From: Dehalococcoidia bacterium
Lineage (GTDB): Bacteria > Chloroflexota > Dehalococcoidia > GIF9 > AB-539-J10
Assembly: GCA_023229725.1 (NCBI GenBank)
Contig: JALNYR010000023.1
Location: 1 to 22,045 of the forward strand
Direction: 5' to 3'
DNA length: 22,045 bases
The notes under the pieces were generated by a model. That model saw nothing but the letters and a program-made list of their open reading frames with translations, was not told where the DNA came from and ran no database searches. Shown piece after piece: positions 13,409 through 20,573 of the stretch (positions are counted from its first letter, which is position 1; each line of letters opens with the position of its first letter). Both the position numbers and the translations under genes were made by a program.

Positions 13409-14587
13409 ATGCGAACTCGAATCCTGAGGATGCTTGTAGTCGGGATGCTGCTGGCCTCGTGCGGCGTCCTGAACGCCGCGCCCGTGCTGGCCTTCGATGC
13501 GCGGACAGGCGACACGGTATCCGTCGCGCCCGGCGAGGAAGTCGACGGCGACCTGTACCTTGCGGGCAGGTCCGTCTCGTGCGGGACGAACGTCGATGGC
13601 GACGTATTCGCCGGCGGGCAGACCGTCAGCATCGCCGGACAGATTGACGGCGGGCTTACGGCGGCCGGGCAGACGGTCCTCATCACCGCTGACGTCTCGC
13701 GCGGCATACGCGTCGCGGGCTCGTCGGTCGACCTCGCCGGCGTCGCGGCACGCGACCTGATTGCGGCTGGCAACACCGTCACCATCTCGAATGACTCCAC
13801 CATCGAAGGCGACCTCGCCGTTGGCGGCAACACCGTGTCCGTGCAGGGCGACGTGGCCGGCAACGTCTGGGGCAGTTGCCAGCAGTTCATCCTGGACGGG
13901 TCCGTCGGCGGAAACGTGAAGCTCCAGGTGGGCACGCTCACCATCAGTCCCGGAGCCACCATTGCCGGAAACCTGGACTACACCAGCGCAACGCAGGCGA
14001 ACATCCCGGCGGGCACGGTGAAGGGCACTGTCACCTTCACGGAGCGCGCCGAGAAGGACAAGCCGGGCGATGCCGGTGAGGGATGGGAAGCACTCGGTCC
14101 GCTGGCCATATTCGCCGGCTTCACATGGAAGCTGCTCGCCTACCTGATGGCACTGCTGACCGGCATCGTGCTCATACTCATCCTGCCCGCGAGGATGACC
14201 GCCTACTCGGATGCAATCCGGACAGAGACCGGTCCCGTGGCAGGATGGGGCGCTCTTGCGCTCTTCGTGACGCCGCTGGCGGCCATCGTTGCCTGCATCA
14301 CCATCGTGGGACTGCCGCTCGGGCTCATCACGCTGACGCTGTGGGCTATCCTCCTGTACCTGAGCCAGCTCCCGGTCGCCCTCGTCATCGGCCATGTGAT
14401 ACTCGGCCGGAACAAGCCGCTGGAGGGTCGCGGCTTCATGATAGGCTCGCTCGCCCTGGGCCTGCTCATCATCATGCTGCTGTGCCTCATCCCGTTCGTT
14501 GGCTGGCTCATCGGCCTGGCGACGGCGCTGTTCGGGTTCGGCGCGGTGGTCGTGGCAGAGCGACGCCGCTGGGGGGGACGCCGCTGA
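13409..14587 (+). CDS. Exported bactofilin-like (polymer-forming) protein with C-terminal membrane helices
   Basis: The protein has 392 residues. A signal peptide (about 1-28, ending APVLA) precedes a beta-helix-like region (about 33-210) made of short repeats such as GEEVDGDLYLAGRSVSCGTN, VDGDVFAGGQTVSIAGQ and IEGDLAVGGNTVSVQGDVAG. These repeats are typical of bactofilins and other polymer-forming right-handed beta-helix proteins. After a charged linker come about four hydrophobic segments from residue 225 (LAIFAGFTWKLLAYLM) to the basic tail AERRRWGGRR. The repeat region is therefore probably outside the membrane, unlike cytoplasmic bactofilins. A scaffold or envelope-stress role is a guess. 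The ribosome binding site GGAGG is closest in spacing to the second of two tandem ATGs; 13406 is the alternative. Confidence 0.8.
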   Translation: MRTRILRMLVVGMLLASCGVLNAAPVLAFDARTGDTVSVAPGEEVDGDLYLAGRSVSCGTNVDGDVFAGGQTVSIAGQIDGGLTAAGQTVLITADVSRGIRVAGSSVDLAGVAARDLIAAGNTVTISNDSTIEGDLAVGGNTVSVQGDVAGNVWGSCQQFILDGSVGGNVKLQVGTLTISPGATIAGNLDYTSATQANIPAGTVKGTVTFTERAEKDKPGDAGEGWEALGPLAIFAGFTWKLLAYLMALLTGIVLILILPARMTAYSDAIRTETGPVAGWGALALFVTPLAAIVACITIVGLPLGLITLTLWAILLYLSQLPVALVIGHVILGRNKPLEGRGFMIGSLALGLLIIMLLCLIPFVGWLIGLATALFGFGAVVVAERRRWGGRR

Positions 14588-14637
14588 TTCACACCTTGCA
14601 GCCACAGGCTGCGCCGTTGAGGCGAATACAAGAGTCC

Positions 14638-14668
14638 ACGAACCCCGGCCCGCAAAGCCGGGGTTCGT
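14638..14668 (+). terminator. Hairpin after the bactofilin-like gene
   Basis: ACGAACCCCGGC (14638-14649) pairs perfectly with GCCGGGGTTCGT (14657-14668) around a 7-base loop. Only TGT follows, so the T-run is weak. It lies 50 bases past the stop codon. Confidence 0.6.
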
Positions 14669-14760
14669 TGTGAGGCAACGCCGGGCGCCGGGCCGGCAAC
14701 ATGAACCTGAAGAGCCGGGGAACGAAGAACAGCCTAACGGAGAAGTGAGCCGATGTCTCG

Positions 14761-14788
14761 GGTGACGCGTCCCTGACGGAAGTATAAT
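14761..14788 (+). promoter_or_regulatory. Promoter of the flavodoxin-like gene
   Basis: A consensus TATAAT (14783-14788) lies 48 bases before the GTG start. GGTGAC (14761-14766) is the best -35 with a 16-base spacer. Confidence 0.5.
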
Positions 14789-14836
14789 GCGCGCTGGAGC
14801 TACGATGTGGCTCCCGCATGGAAGGAGTTCGCAGCA

Positions 14837-15319
14837 GTGAAGACACTCGTCGTGTACTATTCGCGGAGCGGCAACACCAGGAAGCTGGCGGAGGAGATAG
14901 GGGCGGCGCTGAAGGCGGATGTGGAGGAGCTGCAGGACGGGAAAGACCGCAAGGGGCCGGTCGCCTTCATCCTGGCGGGCCGGGAAGCGATGCACAAGAC
15001 GCTCGTCGAGCTGCAGCCGCTGGCGCACGACCCCGCTGCATACGACGCGGTCGTGGTCGGCTCACCGGTGTGGGCCAGCACGGTGTGCTCGCCGGTGCGG
15101 ACGTTCCTGACGAAGAACCGGACCCAGCTGAAGAAGGTGGCATGGTTCTGCACATCGGGCGGCGAGGACCCGGCGGGAGCGGAGAAGACGTTCGCGGCGA
15201 TGACCGAGGCATCCGAACTGACTCCGGCCGCAACGCTCGGCGTCGGGCGGGTCAGCATGAAGAAGGACCACTCGGCGCAACTTGCCGCTTTCGCGGCATC
15301 AATCGGTTCTCACCGTTGA
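14837..15319 (+). CDS. Flavodoxin-like FMN-binding protein
   Basis: This is a predicted FMN-binding electron carrier or NAD(P)H-quinone reductase-like protein of 160 residues. The N-terminal strand MKTLVVYYSRSGNT is the flavodoxin phosphate-binding loop (Ser9-x-Ser11-Gly-Asn13-Thr14). VVVGSPVWASTVCSPVRTFL (about 73-92) and the later WFCTSGGED segment match the other two FMN-contacting loops. Lengths and order fit the flavodoxin fold. The start is GTG, with AAGGAG 9 bases upstream; an in-frame GTG at 14807 lacks a site. Partner proteins are not evident. The small membrane protein 42 bases downstream is probably in the same transcript. Confidence 0.88.
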   Translation: MKTLVVYYSRSGNTRKLAEEIGAALKADVEELQDGKDRKGPVAFILAGREAMHKTLVELQPLAHDPAAYDAVVVGSPVWASTVCSPVRTFLTKNRTQLKKVAWFCTSGGEDPAGAEKTFAAMTEASELTPAATLGVGRVSMKKDHSAQLAAFAASIGSHR

Positions 15320-15361
15320 CCGGGAGGGTACACGCCGGAGCGGCGGTGGGGGGAGGACAAC

Positions 15362-15736
15362 GTGGAAGCGGCGACCATGGCGTACATAGCGGCGGGGCTC
15401 TGCATCATGTGGGGCATCGCCCACATCGCGGCGACGAAGGCAGTGCTCGGCGGCTTCGGGCCGCTGACGATTGAGAACGAGCGCGTCCTGACGATGGCGT
15501 GGGTGGGCGGGGGGCTCACGCTTGTGTTTATCGGCGCGCTGGTGCTCCTTGTGACGCTGCCACTGTTCGAAACGAGCAGCGTGGCGTGGCTCATCTACCA
15601 GGCCTGCGCGGGGATGCTTATCGTTTCCACCGTGGTGATGCTATTCACGGCCTCGCGCACGCCGGTGATAGCGATGAAGTTGTGCCCGGTCGTCCAGATA
15701 GCCGCCGCCGTGCTGCTGATTCTCGCCAGCATGTAG
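15362..15736 (+). CDS. Small four-helix membrane protein, unknown function
   Basis: I do not recognise this 124-residue protein. It contains four hydrophobic segments (about 5-23, 44-67, 74-95 and 103-123), with conserved-looking features IMWGIAHIAATKAVLGGFG in the first helix and MKLCPVVQIAAAVLLILA at the end. The start is GTG, with GGAGG 5 bases upstream. It follows the flavodoxin-like gene and is probably co-transcribed. Its TAG stop lies in GTAGGG at the start of the repeat-rich region. Confidence 0.65.
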   Translation: MEAATMAYIAAGLCIMWGIAHIAATKAVLGGFGPLTIENERVLTMAWVGGGLTLVFIGALVLLVTLPLFETSSVAWLIYQACAGMLIVSTVVMLFTASRTPVIAMKLCPVVQIAAAVLLILASM

Positions 15737-15759
15737 GGTCTGGTTCCTCCGGGACCGGC

Positions 15760-15784
15760 GGGAGGGTCTGAGACCCTCCCCTAC
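15760..15784 (-). repeat. REP-like hairpin (GGGAGGGTCT type)
   Basis: GGGAGGGTCT-G-AGACCCTCCC followed by CTAC. The GTAG foot reads on the minus strand. This is the first of five copies of this stem between here and 16308. Confidence 0.75.
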
Positions 15785-15864
15785 GTGAGAGGCCCACCGG
15801 AATCGGGCGACATGATGGCCGTGGTTCGCCCTGATGCGAGTGAGGTGTCTCCGCCCCCGTCGGC

Positions 15865-15930
15865 GGGAGGGTCTGAGACCCTCCCCTACAGCAGAAGCCA
15901 ACGTTCCGAGGCAGGGCGCACAGGAAACAC
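15865..15930. repeat. 66-bp direct repeat, copy 1 (hairpin plus 41-bp tail)
   Basis: The REP-like hairpin and CTAC (15865-15889) are followed by CAGCAGAAGCCAACGTTCCG and GAGGCAGGGCGCACAGGAAA. The whole 66 bp recurs at 16207-16272 with a single difference (T to C), indicating a recent duplication. Confidence 0.85.
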
Positions 15931-16042
15931 GACGAATCCCTGGTACGCCGTTCGCTCCGGTTCAGTCGAGAACGAATACGGCGTCACAGCATTTCCGGTA
16001 TCCCCCGCGATTCAACAGGCGGCCGATGAGCAGTAGTCTGTT

Positions 16043-16152
16043 GTAGGGGCGGGTCTTAGACCCGCCCGCACCTCATGCCTGCAGTCAGTTGCAGCCGAGG
16101 CTGGACCACGACAACCCCGCAGTCGGCGGGAGGGCCTGAGACCCTCCCCTAC
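16043..16152 (+). repeat. REPIN-like doublet, 110 bp
   Basis: The left hairpin is GTAG plus GGGCGGGTCT-T-AGACCCGCCC (16043-16067). The right hairpin is GGGAGGGCCT-G-AGACCCTCCC (one mismatch) plus CTAC (16128-16152). GTAG feet point outward, as in the doublets at 3801, 5404 and 5733, but with a different stem on each side. Confidence 0.65.
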
Positions 16153-16206
16153 ATGAAGCGCGCTGTCTGGACCGATTCCAGAGCGGGGAGATCCGGGGCG
16201 ACCGCC

Positions 16207-16272
16207 GGGAGGGTCTGAGACCCTCCCCTACAGCAGAAGCCAACGTCCCGAGGCAGGGCGCACAGGAAACAC
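16207..16272. repeat. 66-bp direct repeat, copy 2
   Basis: Identical to 15865-15930 at 65 of 66 positions, starting with the GGGAGGGTCT hairpin and CTAC. The copies are 342 bp apart in the same orientation. Confidence 0.85.
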
Positions 16273-16283
16273 CCCACCACTGC

Positions 16284-16308
16284 GGGAGGGTCTGAGACCC
16301 TCCCCTAC
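16284..16308 (-). repeat. REP-like hairpin (GGGAGGGTCT type)
   Basis: GGGAGGGTCT-G-AGACCCTCCC plus CTAC, identical to the copies at 15760, 15865 and 16207. It lies 77 bp after the previous copy. Confidence 0.75.
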
Positions 16309-16350
16309 ATGAGATTGGCCGACCGCTGGCCGGATGGGCAGTCGTTCACC

Positions 16351-16374
16351 GTAGCGGCGGGTCTAAGACCCGCC
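16351..16374 (+). repeat. REP-like hairpin overlapping a gene end
   Basis: GTAGC followed by GGCGGGTCT-A-AGACCCGCC (stem at 16356-16374). On the minus strand the sequence GGCGGGTCTTAG encodes the last residues GGS and the stop of the anchored TasA-like protein. Confidence 0.7.
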
Positions 16375-17220
16375 GGTTGGTTCTTCGTCGTCCTTCCTGC
16401 GCCGGCGCTTTGCCAGCAGGAAGAAGAACAACAGGCCACCGGCTCCGGACACCAGCACCCAGTAGTACCAGGGAAGGCCGGTCGCAGGCACGGGAGGAGT
16501 GGTCGGTGCAGGCGTGGTCGTCGGCGTGGTCGTCGGCGCGGTCGTCGGAGCGGTCGTCGGCGCAGGGGTCGTCGTGGGAGTCACGGTTGGCGTGGGCGTC
16601 GCAGTCGGCACGGGAACCGCCGGCGAGTAGTCAGGTTCGGAGGATTCCCAGGAGGGCCGTGGGCGCGGTCCGGGAGCCGGCTCCGCTTCGATCTGCTCCA
16701 GCAGGTAGTTGATAGTGAAAGACAGGCTGTCGCCCTGCGGGGGGTTGCCGGTTGCGGCCGGCAGAGACCAGTTCCAGTTGAATGTCACCGTCTCACCGGC
16801 GGCCAGCGAAGGCACCCTGAGATAGCGTGGGTCGGCAGCCGTCTGTGGCAGGGCGCCGATGAGCGCGGGCATGCTGATGTTGCTGCTGAGTCGGGCCGAG
16901 ACGACCTGAAACGTCAGATAGTCGCCGAGGTCGCCAACGGCATCCGCATCCGGCTGGATGTCCGTGGGCGTCCCTTCCGTGTTCACGACGTCCGATATCC
17001 AGATTGTCAGTCTGCCCGCGGTCGTGCCGGCGTTCGTGACGGTGATGACCTCGACGCCGCTCTGTCCAGGCACGATGCCGGTAACCGCCCACGGTACCGC
17101 TCCGCTGCCGCCGAGCACAATGCGAACCGGGTCGGCAGCCAGCACCGGTGGAGCGGTCAACGCCGGCAGGCAGACGGCCACCAGCAGGGCGGTAACGATT
17201 CTGTGCTTCGTAGATCTCAT
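16363..17220 (-). CDS. Exported TasA-like protein with C-terminal anchor (sortase-like signal)
   Basis: This 285-residue exported protein has an ordinary signal peptide (1-28, ending PPVLA). A beta-sandwich domain of about 30-185 follows, with PGQSGVEVITVTNAG and GDSLSFTINYLLEQIE; these parallel PGAVGTVDLALTNVG and GDTMTFKVEFYAQQNE of the TasA-like protein encoded upstream. A long Pro/Thr linker (about 200-243, repeats of TPTTTPAP and TTAP) leads to VPATG (244-248), a hydrophobic helix (WYYWVLVSGAGGLLFFFLL) and the basic tail AKRRRRK. This order resembles LPXTG wall-sorting signals. I chose the ATG at 17220 with GGTGG upstream; a GTG at 17244 overlaps the upstream stop. It may anchor the fibres, like TapA (inference). 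Its last three residues and stop lie in a REP-like repeat. Confidence 0.78.
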   Translation of the reverse strand: MRSTKHRIVTALLVAVCLPALTAPPVLAADPVRIVLGGSGAVPWAVTGIVPGQSGVEVITVTNAGTTAGRLTIWISDVVNTEGTPTDIQPDADAVGDLGDYLTFQVVSARLSSNISMPALIGALPQTAADPRYLRVPSLAAGETVTFNWNWSLPAATGNPPQGDSLSFTINYLLEQIEAEPAPGPRPRPSWESSEPDYSPAVPVPTATPTPTVTPTTTPAPTTAPTTAPTTTPTTTPAPTTPPVPATGLPWYYWVLVSGAGGLLFFFLLAKRRRRKDDEEPTGGS

Positions 17221-17243
17221 CGTATTTCGCACCACCCGCCTCA

Positions 17244-19532
17244 CTACAGACCGACAGGAACGGCACTATAGAACAGCTGAACCTCCTCAAGCTCCGGCGT
17301 GGTCAGAATGTTGTCGGTGGTCAGCCTGGCCCGCCACTGCACGTACCTGCCTGATTGCGTCAGAGTGGCCGGCGATGTGCCTCCGACGCTCGTCCACGGC
17401 AGTGTCAGGTCACCCACCAGGAACGGCGTTTCGGAGGCGCGGACCTCGAACTCGATGTCGGTGGCGGACAGCAGCGTCTCATCCCAGGCCAGCGTATCCC
17501 ACTCCGTGCCCGGCGCGCCACTGTCAAAGACGCTGGATTCCAGTGTCCCCAAAATCGCGTAGGCACGGACATACCCCACCATCTTCGCTCCCAGGCCGGT
17601 AATGGCGGGAACGGTGTCGAGCGTGACGCCCCACGTATCCACTGCCGTTGTGTGTCGCCATACGTCCGTGGTATTGGTGCCGCGCAGGGCATCGATGACG
17701 CCGTTGCCGGCGTATGCCAGCGCGCCGCCGCCGATGCTGCCGGTACCCACGGGCGCGGGGGTATTTGCCCTGTTCTGCCACTTCCCGGACCTGAAGTTGA
17801 AACGGTAGAAGCTCGTGGTACTGTTGCCACGCATGACGTAGACGAAGTTGCCCGGCACGTTGACCATGGCTCCGCCGTACCCGACGGCGCCGGGCACGTT
17901 GGCCATTGTAGTCCACGTGTCGGTCGCCGGATCGTAGCTCCAGAACGTGTTGGTATTGCCTCCTCTGAGAGCATAGAGCCTTTCCGACGTGTTCTTGTAG
18001 GCCAGCGCGCCGCCGTCGGACACGGCCAGAGGAGGATACGTCAGCGACGTCCATTTGTTCTGCGCGATGCTGTATCGGCCGAAGCCGGTCGTGCCGCCGC
18101 CGCGCAAGGCGTAGATGTAGTCGCCTCCCGTCCACGCCAGCGCCCCACCGGCGCCTACAGGATTGGGCGTTGGTGCCATGGCCGTCCACGAGTTGTCCGA
18201 GATACTGTAGCGCCAGAAGTCGGTCGTGTTGCCGCCGCGCAGGGCGTAGATGTAACCGCCGCTGGCATAGACCAGCGCCCCGCCTGCACCGACAGCTTCT
18301 GGAGATTCGGCCATGGGTACCCAGAGATAATCAGTCGTTCGATGATAGCGCCAGAACAGCCTGCTGCCGCCCTGGAAGGCATAGAGGTAGTTGACGCCGT
18401 CCGAGCAGAGCGCACCGCCATTTGTCACCGAAGACGGCGTCGGAGTCAGGGAAGTGCGCCACGTGTTCAGCAGTATGTTGTAGCGCCACAGGTTAGCGGT
18501 GCCGCCCTGGAAGGCGTAGACAAAGCCTTCCCCGTTCCAGCGCAGCGTGCCGCCCGCGTTGACATTGCCGGGGGCGGATGCCATGGCCTCCCAGGTACCG
18601 CCGACCCGGTCGTAGCGGTAGAAGAGGGAGCTGTTGCCGCCGAGAGTGGCGTAGATGTAGTTGTACGTCACGGTGGTGGTCTCGTCGTCCAGCGTGAACG
18701 TCTTGTTGACGTAGGAGGTCTCGGCGCCGGCGCCGATGTTTCCCGGGACGCTGCCGGCATCGCTCCAGGAGTTGCCACTGATGCTGTACCGCCGGAAGAC
18801 AGCGCTGCCCCCGCCGAGCGTGCCGTAGATGTAGTCGTCCCCGGTCCAGACCAGGCTGGCGCCGGCTCCTGTTGCAGCCGAGGTAGGCGCCAGAGTTGAC
18901 CAGGCGTTGGTGGGGATATCGTAGACCCACAGGGCGGTCGTGCCGCCCTGGTAGGCATAGAGCTTCTGGTTGCCGCCCCAGCGGAGGTAGCCGCCCGCGT
19001 TGACGAGGCCCGGGGCGACAGCCATCGCCACCCACGCGTCAGTGACGATGTCGTAGCGCCAGAACGCGTTCGAGTTGCCGCCCTGGAGCGCGAAGATGTA
19101 CCTGTTCTCGTGAATCGCGTTGTCGCGCGGGAACGCCAGTCCGCCTCCCGCACCCACAATGCCCGGCGCGGAGGCCGTGCTTATCCACTGGTTGCTGAGA
19201 CTGTCGTAGCGCCAGAAATCGGCGGTATTGTTGCCCCGGAAGGCGTAGAAGACGATGCTGTTCTGCAGCAGCACACTGTCTCTGTCCGCGAGGTTTGTCA
19301 GACTGACGGTCTCGGTGTCGACGAATTCTCCGTAGCCGGCGTCGAAATCCGCCTTGGTGGTTTGCGTCCAGACCAGAGACACCAACGCCGAGGCCCACGC
19401 GCTGAGCGTGCTGCCGGCGGAGGTCTCCACGTCGCTCAGCAGCGCCCCCGTCGAGCCGACGCCGGCGGGCACGACGAACGCAAGCACGCTGAGCAGACTC
19501 ACCATGGTGATGAGCCAGCGCTTGTGGTTCAT
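17244..19532 (-). CDS. Kelch-like beta-propeller protein with SipW-type signal sequence
   Basis: This is a 762-residue exported protein. The N-terminus (MNHKRWLITMVSLLSVLAFV... GSTGA) is followed by LLSDVETSAGSTLSAWAS, matching the YFSDTETSTGNTFTAG motif of the two TasA-like proteins encoded upstream, so the same SipW-type peptidase probably cleaves after Ala30. Residues about 85-640 contain twelve repeats of about 45 residues with consensus YIYALRGGNTTxFWRYxxxxNxW followed by PxxVGAGGALxW, similar to Kelch blades; two six-bladed propellers are one possibility. The C-terminal about 120 residues (SSVFDSGAPGTEWDTLAWDE... GRYVQWRARLTT) form a predicted beta-sandwich with a discoidin-like pattern. 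GGAGAG 6 bases before the ATG fixes the start; 19553 is an alternative. Probable role: adhesion or binding on the cell surface. Confidence 0.85.
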   Translation of the reverse strand: MNHKRWLITMVSLLSVLAFVVPAGVGSTGALLSDVETSAGSTLSAWASALVSLVWTQTTKADFDAGYGEFVDTETVSLTNLADRDSVLLQNSIVFYAFRGNNTADFWRYDSLSNQWISTASAPGIVGAGGGLAFPRDNAIHENRYIFALQGGNSNAFWRYDIVTDAWVAMAVAPGLVNAGGYLRWGGNQKLYAYQGGTTALWVYDIPTNAWSTLAPTSAATGAGASLVWTGDDYIYGTLGGGSAVFRRYSISGNSWSDAGSVPGNIGAGAETSYVNKTFTLDDETTTVTYNYIYATLGGNSSLFYRYDRVGGTWEAMASAPGNVNAGGTLRWNGEGFVYAFQGGTANLWRYNILLNTWRTSLTPTPSSVTNGGALCSDGVNYLYAFQGGSRLFWRYHRTTDYLWVPMAESPEAVGAGGALVYASGGYIYALRGGNTTDFWRYSISDNSWTAMAPTPNPVGAGGALAWTGGDYIYALRGGGTTGFGRYSIAQNKWTSLTYPPLAVSDGGALAYKNTSERLYALRGGNTNTFWSYDPATDTWTTMANVPGAVGYGGAMVNVPGNFVYVMRGNSTTSFYRFNFRSGKWQNRANTPAPVGTGSIGGGALAYAGNGVIDALRGTNTTDVWRHTTAVDTWGVTLDTVPAITGLGAKMVGYVRAYAILGTLESSVFDSGAPGTEWDTLAWDETLLSATDIEFEVRASETPFLVGDLTLPWTSVGGTSPATLTQSGRYVQWRARLTTDNILTTPELEEVQLFYSAVPVGL

Positions 19533-19687
19533 CTCGGGCTCTCCATCAGCCACCGTAGCTTCGTCATAGTCACGTCAGTCCGCACGTCGGAACGCGCACG
19601 TGGTGTGAGGAGCAGCACATCCATCCCGCTCACCACCAGTACTCCACATGCTCAACATCTGTTCATGAATCGCCTTCAGGATAGTTT

Positions 19688-20398
19688 TCACAGCCTCTCG
19701 TGCCCGGTAAGCTCCGTCCCGGGTGGCGGCTCCGTACCGGCCTCGTTCTGCTGGGCGTAGAACTCAACCTTGAACGTCATCGTGTCGCCCTGCGCCCAGT
19801 CGGTGGTGTCGATGTCCAGGCGGAAGTGCAGGCTCACGTTCAGCTCCCTCTCAGAGAGTATCTCGCCGAGGTAGATGTACTTCTCCTTCATGGCGAAAGT
19901 CGCGCCAACGAGCTGATGCGAGCCAGCGCTGATGGTGAAGTCCTCGGTGAAGAGAACCTCCGGCGCACCATCTATGTCCAGCTTGAAACGGACGACCCCG
20001 TCGATGTCGTTGGCCGGGGAATCAGGGTCGGCAGCTTCGAGAGCAGTCTCCTCGCCGGCGCCGGTGCTGACATCCGTGACGCGCAGCCACACGTCGAACG
20101 CGTTGCTGCCGACGTTCGTCAACGCAAGGTCGACCGTGCCGACCGCCCCCGGCTGGAGCGCGCCGAGGTTCGCGTCGACGCGCGCGGTCCAGGGGTTGTG
20201 ACCATCCACGGCCACGTCCACTGAGCCGGCCGTGAACGTGTTACCCGTGCTCGTCTCGGTATCGCTGAAGTATGCCACGGTGCCCCGGGCGACCAGGCCG
20301 GTGAGCAGCAGGGCGGCCACGGCGAGCGCCGCCAGCATGGGCAGGCTCCTGCCTGTCGCCCCGGTTGGGGTCCGTCCGTCCCGCGTCTCTCTCACCAT
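19688..20398 (-). CDS. TasA/CalY-type fibre protein (second copy)
   Basis: This is a predicted extracellular fibre-forming protein of 236 residues. A long basic N-terminus (MVRETRDGRTPTGATGR) precedes the hydrophobic core (about 22-38) and the SipW-type motif GTVAYFSDTETSTGNTFTAG, with likely cleavage after Ala42. The mature part has the family's beta-sandwich pattern: VDVAVDGHNPWTARVDANLG, PGAVGTVDLALTNVGSNAFDV, and a C-terminal strand GDTMTFKVEFYAQQNE. It ends with a Pro/Glu-rich tail without an anchor. It shares the signal region almost exactly with the protein encoded at 20574-21227, but the bodies differ strongly, so they are probably distinct fibre subunits. The ribosome binding site is weak. 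Two hairpins separate it from the upstream gene. Confidence 0.85.
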   Translation of the reverse strand: MVRETRDGRTPTGATGRSLPMLAALAVAALLLTGLVARGTVAYFSDTETSTGNTFTAGSVDVAVDGHNPWTARVDANLGALQPGAVGTVDLALTNVGSNAFDVWLRVTDVSTGAGEETALEAADPDSPANDIDGVVRFKLDIDGAPEVLFTEDFTISAGSHQLVGATFAMKEKYIYLGEILSERELNVSLHFRLDIDTTDWAQGDTMTFKVEFYAQQNEAGTEPPPGTELTGHERL

Positions 20399-20428
20399 CT
20401 CGTTACCATGTCCCGTTCAGGGTTTCCC

Positions 20429-20496
20429 CTGCGGAAGGAGCCAAACTCGCATTTGGCCGCTTCCGCAGAGGCTGGAGCGGGTCGGCCGCTCCAGCC
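20429..20496 (-). terminator. Two adjacent hairpins between the TasA-like genes
   Basis: GGCTGGAGCGG (20470-20480) pairs with CCGCTCCAGCC (20486-20496) around GTCGG. Beside it, CTGCGGAAG (20429-20437) pairs with CTTCCGCAG (20460-20468), with an inner stem CCAAA/TTTGG. Neither has a T-run in the minus direction. They may cause partial termination or mark an RNA processing point, leaving the first fibre gene more abundant than the rest. Confidence 0.5.
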
Positions 20497-20573
20497 CCCC
20501 TGTACTTCACTGCTGACCCGTTGTCGATGCAGGGCAGGGTCAGGGGACCACCCCGCATCGAACGGTTTCGCTG

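Noticed and set aside
15760..16308. Possible CRISPR array from evenly repeated GGGAGGGTCT palindromes
   Set aside because: Spacing between copies is irregular (105, 263, 79 and 77 bp), one spacer is itself part of a duplicated unit, the repeats are shorter than usual and no cas genes are nearby.
16309..17271. Long plus-strand open frame opposite the anchored TasA-like gene, with an Arg/Gly-rich product
   Set aside because: It is the antisense of the Thr/Pro linker codons and lacks a ribosome binding site; the minus-strand protein has a signal peptide, domain and anchor.
17355..18899. 514-codon plus-strand open frame opposite the propeller gene
   Set aside because: It mirrors the GC-rich repeat codons of the propeller, with low-complexity Arg/Ala/Gly content and no recognisable domain.
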